A stretch of 62,065 nt of DNA from an uncultured bacterium (GTDB taxonomy: Bacteria; Acidobacteriota; Thermoanaerobaculia; Thermoanaerobaculales; Thermoanaerobaculaceae): NCBI GenBank assembly GCA_937924755.1, contig CALEVZ010000052.1, positions 1 through 62,065 of the forward strand, read 5' to 3'. The position numbers were made by a program, and so were the translations under genes. The notes below the pieces were generated by a model. The model did not search any database and was not told where the DNA came from. It was given only the letters and a program-made list of their open reading frames with translations. Below, one piece after another: positions 36,621 through 45,700 of this stretch. Each line of letters opens with the position of its first letter. Positions within the stretch are counted from its first letter, which is position 1.

Positions 36621-38267
36621 ATGAGGTCTCACCATAAAGTTCTGCTCCTGTTCGTCCTCGCCGGGACGACGGCGCATGGGCAGACGCAACAACCCATGTT
36701 TTTCTCCGAAGTTCGCGTCAACAACATCACGGTGGACGTGAAGGTTACCGATGCCGCAGGAGTTCCGGTCACTGGCTTGAAGCGCGAAGATTTCCGCATT
36801 TTCGAAAACGGCAAGCCCCAGGAGGTGACCAACTTCTTCGCGGTGGCCGGGGGTGAAGTGCGGGCCGCCGACGAGCAGGCGGTGATCGGGGCGCCGGCGC
36901 CACGGCGGGTGGTGGTGTTCTTCGATCTCTACCAGATGATCGAGTCCGACAAGCGGCGGGTCGTCGACGCCATGATCGAGCAGGTGGCGGTTGGGTTGCC
37001 GCCGGCGCTGGAGATGGCGGTGGTCTCCTTCGATGGCACCTTGAGGGTGCACACGCCGCCCACCGCCTCAGTCCCCAAGGTGGTGGAGGCGCTCAAGCAG
37101 GTGCGACGCCTGTCGGCCACCGGTCTGCAGCGGCAGATCACCCTGTCGACGTTCAACGTCAACGACATGCGCTACCGCGGCGGCTCACCGTTGGATCCCC
37201 GCTGGCGCTACTCCGACGTGGAGTACCGGCGGGCCCAGAACGCCGAGTACTGGAACATGATGCGGCGCATCGTCGGGCGGGTGGAAAGCGCCTTCACGGG
37301 CGCGCTGCAGCGTTTCGCCGACTCGCGGGCGCGCAAGGTGGCGCTGTTCGTGTCGCCGGGGTATCCGAGGAGCGACAACCTTCCCGTTTATCTCACCTAC
37401 GACATGTGGTCCGAGGCCCCCAGCGAGTATCGGACCTCCGGCATCCTATCCCGCATCGCCTCCCAGGCCGGCGAGCTGGAGTTCACGCTCTTCACCCTGG
37501 ATCCGTCAGGCACCCCCATCGACAACGTGGACGCTAGCCAGAGCGCACGGCCGGCCCTCAACGATGTGGCCAGCGTGTCATTCTGGCGCGAGGCCGATCG
37601 CAAGGACAACCTCATCCGGGCGGCTAAACTCACCGGCGGTGAGGCGATCTTCTCCAGCGACGGTGCGGCGGCCCTGGCCGAGGTGGAGCGGATGACCTCG
37701 AGCTACTACTCCCTCGCTTACCAGCCGGACCACGCCGGGGACGGCAGGCAGTACGACATCCGCGTGGAGGTGGTGGGGCGCCCCGATCTGCGGCTGACCC
37801 ACCGCACCAGCTACGTGGATCGACCCTTTGACGAGCGGGACGCCGAACGGGCGCGGGGGGTGCTGCTGGCCGGCGAGACCGCCAATCCCCTGGGCATCGA
37901 GCTGGTGCTGGACAGGCCGGAGAAGAGCTTCCGTGTGCGCGCCGAGCGCATGCGCACTTACCGCATTGCGGCCGAGGTGCGCATCCCCTACGCCCGCCTG
38001 ACCCTCATCCCCCGGGGGCCCGTCGCCTGGGGACAGGTGCAGGTGGTGGTGCTGGCGGTGGACGGAGAGGGCAACCAATCCGACCTGAGCTTCCGCAGGG
38101 TGCCGATCCAGGTGGATATCAACCAACTGGAGGAGGCTCGCACCCGTGGCTACTTCGCGTACACCCTGACGCTGGAGATGGAGGGCGGCACTCGCTCGCT
38201 GCGTGTCGCCGTGGACGATGTGTTAGGGCGAACCACCTCGACGGTGGTCGCCGACCTGCGGCTGTAA
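36621..38267 (+). CDS. VWFA-related secreted protein 1
   Basis: The 548-residue protein starts at an ATG at 36621 (GGAGG 8 nt upstream) with a signal peptide (residues 1-20). NNITVDVKVTDAAG and VTGLKREDFRIFENG, near the mature N-terminus, are typical of the VWFA-related family described in Acidobacteriota. A von Willebrand A-like domain follows (RRVVVFFDLYQMIESDK through SSYYSLAYQP), though the canonical DxSxS metal site is degenerate. The C-terminal domain is beta-rich and seems Ig-like. The function of the family is unknown; a secreted adhesive or binding role is inferred from VWA domains. A paralogue follows. Confidence 0.82.
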   Translation: MRSHHKVLLLFVLAGTTAHGQTQQPMFFSEVRVNNITVDVKVTDAAGVPVTGLKREDFRIFENGKPQEVTNFFAVAGGEVRAADEQAVIGAPAPRRVVVFFDLYQMIESDKRRVVDAMIEQVAVGLPPALEMAVVSFDGTLRVHTPPTASVPKVVEALKQVRRLSATGLQRQITLSTFNVNDMRYRGGSPLDPRWRYSDVEYRRAQNAEYWNMMRRIVGRVESAFTGALQRFADSRARKVALFVSPGYPRSDNLPVYLTYDMWSEAPSEYRTSGILSRIASQAGELEFTLFTLDPSGTPIDNVDASQSARPALNDVASVSFWREADRKDNLIRAAKLTGGEAIFSSDGAAALAEVERMTSSYYSLAYQPDHAGDGRQYDIRVEVVGRPDLRLTHRTSYVDRPFDERDAERARGVLLAGETANPLGIELVLDRPEKSFRVRAERMRTYRIAAEVRIPYARLTLIPRGPVAWGQVQVVVLAVDGEGNQSDLSFRRVPIQVDINQLEEARTRGYFAYTLTLEMEGGTRSLRVAVDDVLGRTTSTVVADLRL

Positions 38268-38310
38268 GCGGCGAGAGGGCCATTTGCTACACTCCGGCGA
38301 GGAGGCGAGC

Positions 38311-40029
38311 GTGCGCAGAGTGTGGGTGACGGTGCTGGGTGTGGTGTTGGCTGGGGCCTGGCTGACCCTGGCCCAGGAAAAACCCCCCGCCGCTGAACCC
38401 CCCAGGGACCAGGTAGGGGGGTTGCGTTTTATCGACGTGTCTGAGGTGACCATCAAGAACGTCGAAGTGTCCGTAACCGACAAGGAGGGGCGCCCCGTCA
38501 CCGGACTCAAGCGGGAGGATTTCCTCGTCTTTCAAAACGGCGAGCCGCAGGAGGTGGTCAACTTCGCCGTCTATCAGGGGGACACCGTCATCCGCCCCAC
38601 GGAGGGGGACGTGGCGCCCGCCCCCGCGGAGGGGGGAGGGGTGCCGACGCCGGCGCCGCGGGTAGAGGAACGCCGGGAGCCGCGCTTTTTGGTCCTCCTG
38701 GTGGACAACGAGAACATCACCGTGTTCAACCGCAACCGCGTGATCAACCGGATGAGCGAGTGGGTGCGCGAGGCCCTGAAGGAGCCGGACCAGATGATGG
38801 TGGTGTCCTACCAGCGCAGCCTCAAGGTGTTGCAACCCTTCACCTCCGATCCCGAGGACATTGCCTCGGCGCTGCGGACCATGCGCACCTTCGTCGGCGG
38901 CCGCGCCGAGGTCAACACCGCCCGGCGCGAAATCGAGGACTTCATCGCCCAGGACAGCAACAAGACCAACCTGGATCGGGCGCTGGGACAGGCTCGCTCC
39001 TTCGCCCGCGAACAGCGTAACAATCTCACTTTCACGGTGCGCGCCCTGCAGGAGTTCGTGTCGCAGATGGCGGGGCTGCCCGGCAAGCGGGCGATCATCT
39101 ACGTCTCGGACGGTCTGCCCATGACCCCCGGCCTGGAGCTGTTTTACGAGATCCAGGAGCAGTATCGCGACCCCGGGTCCATTTCCCAGTCGCGGGAGTA
39201 CGACGCTACGGCCATGTTCCGCTCCCTGGTGACGAGTTGCACCTCGGCGGGGGTGACGTTGTACACCATCGATGCCCGCGGCCTGCAGTCGGACCTGGGC
39301 ATCGAAGCCGAGAACCGCCAGTCCCGGTCCACCCTGTCCGCCGCCATGACCCGCTCTAACTACCAGGACTCCTTGGTGTACCTGGCGGACCAGACGGGAG
39401 GGCTGGCCATCGTCAACACCAACGACGTGGGTCCGGGATTAAAGCGCATCATGGACGATTTCTCGACGTATTACTCTCTGGGCTATCGGCTGGTACCAAC
39501 GGGCACCGATCGGTTGCACCGCATCGAGGTACGGCTTAAAGGGTACCCGGAGTACCGCCTCAACTACACCCGTACCTTCATTGAGAAGACCCTGCCCACG
39601 CGCATCGCCGATCGCGTCATGACCGGGCTTACCTTTCCCGTGGAAGAGAACCCGCTGGGTGTCGCCGTGAGTACCGGCGAGGCAGCTCCCACCACCGGGA
39701 GCCGCTACACCCTCCCAGTGGAGGTCCGCATCCCCCTGGCCAGCGTCGCCCTCATCCCCGACGGGGAATGGCTGTCGGGGTACGTGATGGTGTATTACGC
39801 GGCCCGCGACGACGAGGGCAAGCAGTCCGACCTGCAGCGCCTGTCTCACGCCATCCGCGTCAAGCCCCAGGAGTACGAGCGGGCGCGCGGCCAGTACTAC
39901 ACCATTAGTGCCTCGCTGCTGCTGGAGGCCGGGCGCTATCGCATCTCCGTGGGGGTGCGCGACGAGCTGACCAACCAGGCGAGCTTCGCCTCCCTGCGGC
40001 GCGAGGTCGGCAGCGTGGGTGCGCGGTGA
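38311..40029 (+). CDS. VWFA-related secreted protein 2
   Basis: The 572-residue paralogue starts at a GTG at 38311 with GAGGAGG 5 nt upstream, and a signal peptide follows (residues 1-20, ending TLAQ-EK). It repeats the architecture of the preceding gene: ITIKNVEVSVTDKEG-like start, VTGLKREDFLVFQNGEPQEV, a VWA-like domain with VLLVDNENITVFNRN, and SDGLPMTPGLELFYE. A conserved ending (STYYSLGYRLVPTG) precedes a C-terminal beta-rich domain. The gap between the two stop and start codons is 43 nt, consistent with tandem duplication and one operon. Confidence 0.85.
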   Translation: MRRVWVTVLGVVLAGAWLTLAQEKPPAAEPPRDQVGGLRFIDVSEVTIKNVEVSVTDKEGRPVTGLKREDFLVFQNGEPQEVVNFAVYQGDTVIRPTEGDVAPAPAEGGGVPTPAPRVEERREPRFLVLLVDNENITVFNRNRVINRMSEWVREALKEPDQMMVVSYQRSLKVLQPFTSDPEDIASALRTMRTFVGGRAEVNTARREIEDFIAQDSNKTNLDRALGQARSFAREQRNNLTFTVRALQEFVSQMAGLPGKRAIIYVSDGLPMTPGLELFYEIQEQYRDPGSISQSREYDATAMFRSLVTSCTSAGVTLYTIDARGLQSDLGIEAENRQSRSTLSAAMTRSNYQDSLVYLADQTGGLAIVNTNDVGPGLKRIMDDFSTYYSLGYRLVPTGTDRLHRIEVRLKGYPEYRLNYTRTFIEKTLPTRIADRVMTGLTFPVEENPLGVAVSTGEAAPTTGSRYTLPVEVRIPLASVALIPDGEWLSGYVMVYYAARDDEGKQSDLQRLSHAIRVKPQEYERARGQYYTISASLLLEAGRYRISVGVRDELTNQASFASLRREVGSVGAR

Positions 40030-40092
40030 TGGGGGCTGCCGGGGCGGCTCTGACGTTGCCACGTCGATGGCAGGCGTGGTGAGGACGGGCGG

Positions 40093-41172
40093 GTGATCGG
40101 CCTGGCCCTGCCGCTGCTGCTGGCCACCGCGGTGGCACCGCCGTTGCCGGCGCCCCAAAGCCTGGCCCGTTTCCCCGATGCCTCTTATTGGCCCGGGGTC
40201 GGGTTACAGCAGGCGGCCAACATGCTGGCGGAGCTCAAGCGCGACTGCGAGCGGGAGATGCGCACCCACGGCCCCGGCCCGCAGCAGCTGGCGGCTCGCT
40301 GGGCGCGCGGTGGGCTGTCCGAGAGGGACCAACTGGCGCTGCTGTTGGGCGGCGCCTCCTACCACCACCTCAGCCTGCTGCCGGCCTATGCCGAGGGGCT
40401 GCGCTCGCCCTCCCTGAAGGTGCGGCAGGCGGCGGCGGTGGGGCTGGCGTGGCTGGTGGGCGACCGGGCACCTGCCCCGCAGTCGATCCCCGACACTCCC
40501 GAGACCTGGGAGCGGCTGGGTGGCTTCGCCGACGCCCTGGTACAGGCCAGTCGCACTCGCACGCTGGTGGGCATCTGGGTCGATTCCTACCTGCACGCCC
40601 GCGGCCTGCCGCGGCGGCCGGGGTTGGTTGTGGTGCGGGAGCCGGCGCAGTGCCTGCAGGCCATCCTGGAGGTCGCCAGCCCGGCCGACCTGCCGGAGCT
40701 GCTGGCCCTGTGGCCCCTCCTCGACGTTCCCGGGGATCGATACACCGTCCTGCGCGCCCTGGAGATGATCATGGTGGCGCGGCTGGTGGCCTCGCCGGGA
40801 AGCGAGCGAGGTGGGTGGGGTGATTGGGTGTACGAGACCGGCGCCCAGGCCGTGGATGCCTTCGTGGCCCAGCGTTGCGCCACCGTCGATGGCTGGGAGG
40901 TGGCCAGACGCAACGCCCTGGGAGTGTCGCGCGCGGACGACGGCTGCGGTGGGTGCACGGCGACTCCCTGGTTGCGCCTGCTGGAGATGGCGTACCCGCC
41001 GGTGTGGGCGGTCGCCCTGGAGGTGTTGCCGGCCTTTGGGGCCCCTTTCACCCCTTACGACCGCAGCAACCCGATGACCGGGGGAACCGCTCAATCGCTC
41101 GACCTGGTGTTCGCGTACTTCGAGATCCAGGGGCGGGCACCGGGGGGGCGAGTCCAGCGTAGGGTACAATGA
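40093..41172 (+). CDS. Hypothetical protein, signal peptide plus helical region
   Basis: The 359-residue product starts at a GTG (40093), with a hydrophobic first 20 residues resembling a signal peptide. The body is alpha-helical, with one HEAT-like stretch (SPSLKVRQAAAVGLAWLVGD) and an odd Cys-rich segment DDGCGGCTATPWLRL. I do not recognise a family. It follows the VWFA pair by 63 nt on the same strand and may be part of that transcription unit. The tail is rich in Arg. Confidence 0.6.
   Translation: MIGLALPLLLATAVAPPLPAPQSLARFPDASYWPGVGLQQAANMLAELKRDCEREMRTHGPGPQQLAARWARGGLSERDQLALLLGGASYHHLSLLPAYAEGLRSPSLKVRQAAAVGLAWLVGDRAPAPQSIPDTPETWERLGGFADALVQASRTRTLVGIWVDSYLHARGLPRRPGLVVVREPAQCLQAILEVASPADLPELLALWPLLDVPGDRYTVLRALEMIMVARLVASPGSERGGWGDWVYETGAQAVDAFVAQRCATVDGWEVARRNALGVSRADDGCGGCTATPWLRLLEMAYPPVWAVALEVLPAFGAPFTPYDRSNPMTGGTAQSLDLVFAYFEIQGRAPGGRVQRRVQ
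41165..41170 (+). promoter_or_regulatory. Candidate -10 element for pepD
   Basis: TACAAT overlaps the last codons of the preceding gene and lies 49 nt before the pepD GTG, leaving a normal leader with a perfect ribosome-binding site. Confidence 0.4.
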
Positions 41173-41219
41173 CTTCCCGGCTTCACGCCGGTTCCTCGAA
41201 GGCGAAAAAGGAGGTGACT

Positions 41220-42683
41220 GTGTCGAGCCCACTTGTCAACCTGCAACCGCAGCTCGTGTGGAGGCACTTCGATGCACTGCGGCAGATTCCCCGCCCTTCC
41301 AAGCACGAGGAGAAGGTGGCGGCCCACGTGGTCGCCTGGGCCACCGAGCGAGGCTTCGAGGTGCGCCGGGATGCCGCCGGCAACGTGGTGGTAGCGGTGC
41401 CCGCCACGCCTGGCCACGAGAGCGCGCCCGTCGTCGTCCTCCAGGGCCACCTGGACATGGTGGCGGAAAAGAACCAGGACGTGCAGTTTGACTTCCTGAG
41501 CGACCCCATCAACGTGCGCATCGTCGACGACTACGTCTACGCCACCGGCACCACCCTGGGCGCTGACAACGGCATCGGAGTGGCGGCCGCCATGGCCATC
41601 GCCGAGGATCCCGAGGCAATCCACGGGCCGCTGGAACTGCTCATGACCGTGGACGAGGAAACCGGCCTGACCGGCGCGCAGCAGCTGGACCCCACCCTGC
41701 TGGCCGGGCGCATCCTCATCAACCTGGACACCGAGGAGGACGGCGCCCTGTACATCGGCTGCGCCGGCGGCGCCGACTGCAACGCTGTCCTCACCGTCAG
41801 CCGCGAGCCGGCCTCCATGGCCACCGTGCCCTTGCGCATCTCCGTGCGCGGCCTGAGGGGTGGGCACTCGGGCGTGGACATCCACGAGAACCGTGGTAAC
41901 GCCCTGAAATTTCTGGTGCGGGCGCTGCACGCCCTGCGGGTGGCGGGGATCGACTTCGAGCTGGTGTCGTTGTCCGGGGGGAGCAAGCACAACGCCATCC
42001 CGCGCGAGGCGGATGCGATTCTTCGCGCCGGCAAGGACACCTCAGCTTTGCGGGCCGAGATCGAGAAGGTCGCAGCCGTGCTCAAGGACGAGTTCGGCGA
42101 GATTGACCCCAGCCAGCGCTTCGAAGTGGCGGAGCTGGACGATTGCGACGAGTACCGCCGGGTGATGAGCAGGGGCGACCGCGACCGCCTGCTCAATGCC
42201 CTTCTCGCCTGCCCCCACGGCGTGCTGGCCATGAGCCGCGCCGTGCCGGGCCTGGTGGAGACTTCCCACAACCTGGCGGTGGTGATCACCGACGGTAACC
42301 AGGTCAAGGTCACCACCTCCGGCCGTTCTTCGGTGATGCCGTCGCTGAAGGCGGTGATGGCCCAAGTGGAAGCGGTGTTTACCCTGGGGGGCGCGACGCC
42401 CCACGTGGGCAGCGGCTACCCCGGCTGGAAGCCCAACCCCGACTCGCCGCTGCTGAAGACCGCCGTGAAGGTGTTCGAAAAGGAGCTGGGGATAAAGCCC
42501 CACATCCGCGCCATTCACGCCGGGCTGGAGTGCGGGCTCATCGGCGAGAAGTTTCCCGGCATGGACATGGTTTCCATGGGGCCGCAAATTGAGTCCCCCC
42601 ACTCGCCCGACGAAAGGGTGCAGATCTCCACCGTCGATCGTTTCTACCGGGCACTCAAGGCCACCCTGGCCGAGTTGGCCTGA
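41220..42683 (+). CDS. pepD: Aminoacyl-histidine dipeptidase (PepD/carnosinase-type)
   Basis: The 487-residue zinc peptidase of family M20 hydrolyses X-His dipeptides such as carnosine; E. coli PepD is 485 residues. Metal-ligand segments are LQGHLDMV, TTLGADNGIG, DEETGLTG and LDTEEDG, with the catalytic DEE and a lid domain from about residue 190 (RGLRGGHSGVDIHENRGNA). The start at GTG 41220 is fixed by a perfect AAGGAGGTGA at 41208-41217. A frame opens upstream, but that part carries no homology. Confidence 0.94.
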   Translation: MSSPLVNLQPQLVWRHFDALRQIPRPSKHEEKVAAHVVAWATERGFEVRRDAAGNVVVAVPATPGHESAPVVVLQGHLDMVAEKNQDVQFDFLSDPINVRIVDDYVYATGTTLGADNGIGVAAAMAIAEDPEAIHGPLELLMTVDEETGLTGAQQLDPTLLAGRILINLDTEEDGALYIGCAGGADCNAVLTVSREPASMATVPLRISVRGLRGGHSGVDIHENRGNALKFLVRALHALRVAGIDFELVSLSGGSKHNAIPREADAILRAGKDTSALRAEIEKVAAVLKDEFGEIDPSQRFEVAELDDCDEYRRVMSRGDRDRLLNALLACPHGVLAMSRAVPGLVETSHNLAVVITDGNQVKVTTSGRSSVMPSLKAVMAQVEAVFTLGGATPHVGSGYPGWKPNPDSPLLKTAVKVFEKELGIKPHIRAIHAGLECGLIGEKFPGMDMVSMGPQIESPHSPDERVQISTVDRFYRALKATLAELA

Positions 42684-42708
42684 CCGGGCCGCTCACCGGT
42701 TCTTTCTC

Positions 42709-42737
42709 GCACCCCCGGGGCCGGCACCCGGGGGTGC
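42709..42737 (+). terminator. Terminator-like hairpin after pepD
   Basis: GCACCCCCGGG and CCCGGGGGTGC form an 11-bp perfect stem with a 7-nt loop, 25 nt after the pepD stop. The following GTCGTTCT is only weakly T-rich, so intrinsic termination is plausible but not certain. Confidence 0.55.
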
Positions 42738-42772
42738 GTCGTTCTGGCGGGGGATCTATCCGTCGCGGTTGC

Positions 42773-42778
42773 TATACT
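42773..42778 (+). promoter_or_regulatory. -10-like element before the giant HD/nucleotidyltransferase gene
   Basis: TATACT, a near-consensus -10, ends 10 nt before the ATG at 42789. There is no Shine-Dalgarno sequence and the geometry fits a leaderless or nearly leaderless transcript. Confidence 0.55.
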
Positions 42779-42788
42779 TCCTGGCGCG

Positions 42789-45700
42789 ATGGCAATAGGA
42801 CAGAGCTCCCTGGCCGAGTTGGCGTCGCGCCACGGCTGGCAATTGCCGGGAGACCCTGCCGCGGTGGCGGCGGTGGATCTGGATACGGCTTTAAGGCTCG
42901 CCCTGCACCTGGCGCGCCTCGAAGCACCGGGGGATCTGGAGCAGTGGCGCCAGGCGCTGTACCGGGAGGGGCGGCGGCGCCTTTTTCCCCAGCGATTCCC
43001 CCCCCCCACGCCGGAGGTGGAGGAGGTGGCTCGCCATTTCTTCCCCCTCGCCGATGCCGTGATCACCTCCCAGGCGCAGCGGGGCGGGGAAGGGATCGCC
43101 GTTCGCTTGCCGTTTCGCCCCTTGGCGGAGGCGGAGTTTACCGGCTGGCCGGCGGCGGACGAGTACGGGCGGCTGCTCGTGGTCCTGGAGCAAGAGGGGT
43201 TGCTGGTCACCCTGGCCATGGCCCAGCAGTGGCTCGGCTTTTCCATTGCCGATCACGTCCTCGGGGTCACCGGGCTGGCGATCCATATCGCCCGCCAGCT
43301 GGCGCGTTCGATTCCGGTGTCGCTGCCGCTGCTGCACGGCGCCGCGATCGGCCACGATGTGGGCAAATTCGGCTGCGTCGGCGATGAAGAGCGACGCATC
43401 CCTCGTCTGCACTACTACTACACCCACCAGTGGTACGAGGCGCGCGGGCTTCCCGGCATTGGGCACATTGCCACCAACCACTCCTGCTGGGACCTGGAGC
43501 GGGTGCGCCTGCCGGTGGAGACGCAACTGCTAATTTACGCTGACTTCAGGGTCAAGGACATGCCCGGCCCGGACGGCACGCCGCGCATGAGCATGATCCC
43601 GCTCAGGGATGCCTTCGCCGCTATACGCGACAAGCTGGAGAATCTGGACCGCGCCAAGTTGCGCCGGTATGAGGAGGTGTACGGGAAGCTGCGCGACCTC
43701 GAGGACTACCTCCTCACCCTGGGGGTGCGGCTGGATCCCCCCGGCTTCGAGGGGCCAGCTCGCGAACGACCTCGCATTCCCGCCGGGCTGGATGTGCTCG
43801 AGGTGATGGCGGGGCGAACTCGCCCCGATCTGGTGGCCCTCGCTACCGGCGGCGAAATCCCCACCGTGGCCCGGCTGTTCTCCACGGCCCACAACATCGG
43901 CGTGATGGAGCGGTTACGCAACGCCGAAACCATGCGCGGCCTACTGGAGGAGGCTCGCTCCTCCGAGGGGTGGCGGGACCTACGCACCTACCTGGGCGTG
44001 CTGGGTGAGTACTCGCCGGCCATGTCCATGGAGCAAAAGGACCTAGCCCTGGAGTTCTGCTTCGAGCTACTGTCCCACCGGGACGACGACATCCGCTACC
44101 ACGCGTCCAACCGGATCGGCGATCTCTTGGGCCTGGAGGAGCGCTTCTGGACCAAGGATCTGCCCGACGGCGTGACGGTGGAGGAGAGTACCTGGGCTTT
44201 GCGCCGGTTGGAGCGGGTGTTCAGCCTCCTGGATCAAGCCCCCGCGGAGCACGAGGAAGACATGGGGGAAGTGGAGAAGGAGCTCTATGCCATCCCCGTG
44301 ATCCTGCGCCGCCTCGTCCGCCGCGCCGAGCCCCAGCTGCGCCGCCAGGTTCTCGCCCTGGTACTGGAGCGGATTCGTGGCCGGCTGGCGGACGAACGGC
44401 CGCTGGTGGGTCTGTACTGCTGCGAGTCGCTGGAGGTCTTGCTGCCCTATTTCGACCAGGTGAAGCATGTGGAGCTGCTGGAGATCGCCCAGGCCTGGGC
44501 GCACCACGAAGCGGTCAATACCCGCCTGATGGCATGGCGGGTGATGCTGGGGGTGGCTCGAGAGGGACTGCAAGCACCGGGCGTGAAGGAGGGTGTGCGT
44601 TACTGCGTTGGCCTGCTGGCCGCCAACGCCCGGGCCGAGGCGCTGGTCGCTGAGCTGTTCCTGCTGGAGGAGCTGGCGCGGCTGGCCGACGCCGTTCCCC
44701 TGGCCGAGCGCTGCCTCGAGCTGCGGGAGGAGGGCCGTGGGGCGGTGCGTGAGGTGATGCTGCGCAACCTCAAGAGCCGGGTCGGCTGGGTGGAAAAGAA
44801 AATCAACTGCGACTATCTGCTCGCCCGGGCGCGGGGGAGGATGGCCAGGGGAGAAGACCCGGAGACGCACTTTGCCAACGAGGTGGCGTTTCACCTGGCC
44901 AACATTTTGAAAGTCAGCCGGGTCGAGGGGGCGCGATTCCACGCCGGGCGCTGTTTGCTGGAGCTGGTACCGCAGCTGTCGGTGCAGCAGCGCAACGACC
45001 TGGCGGTGGAGCTGCTGCGCTCGCTGCAGCTGGATGTGGAGGCGGTGACGCGGTACATCCCGCGGTTTCTGGCGGCGGTCATCGCCACTTTGCCCGAGCA
45101 GGAGTTCATCGAAATCCTTGATGACATCGAGGTGGACGCGCGCCGGGGCTCCGAGGCGTTGCAACGGTTGCTGTTGCAGACGACGGGCTGGCTGTTGCTG
45201 CAGATGCGCCGGGAACAGCTGGACCGGCGAATTCTGCGGCGGCTGGCCGGCATCCTCATGGGGGCGCTGGCGGAGGAGCGCGCCTCCACCGTCCATGAGG
45301 CCCTGGCCCAGGTGGCGATGGTGCTGGATCGCCTCCTGAACAAGGCCAGCGGGGATGACCGCCTCACCCGCCTGTTGGCCCTCACCACCAAGCAGTTCCT
45401 GGCGCTGGTGGCGCACTCCCCCGGAGATCGCGGCCGTTTCTTCCTGGTCGCCTCTGCCCTCAATCACCTGGATCATGCCCTCCACCGGGCCCGTCCGCGG
45501 CCCCGCTTCCCGGTCCGCCGGTCGGTGGCGTTGATGCCGGGGACTTTCGATCCCTTCACCATCGGGCATGGCGAGGTCACCACCCAGGCCTTGAAGTTCG
45601 TCGACGAGGTGCTGGTGCAGGTGGATGACTACTCGTGGCGCAAGCATGCCCAGCCGCGCCGCATCCGCCAGGAGCTGGCTTGGCGGGCGTTGGCGCCGCT

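Noticed and set aside
44067-45647. Long minus-strand open frame opposite the giant gene
   Set aside because: Antisense shadow of the HEAT-like region; no start signal and low-complexity composition.
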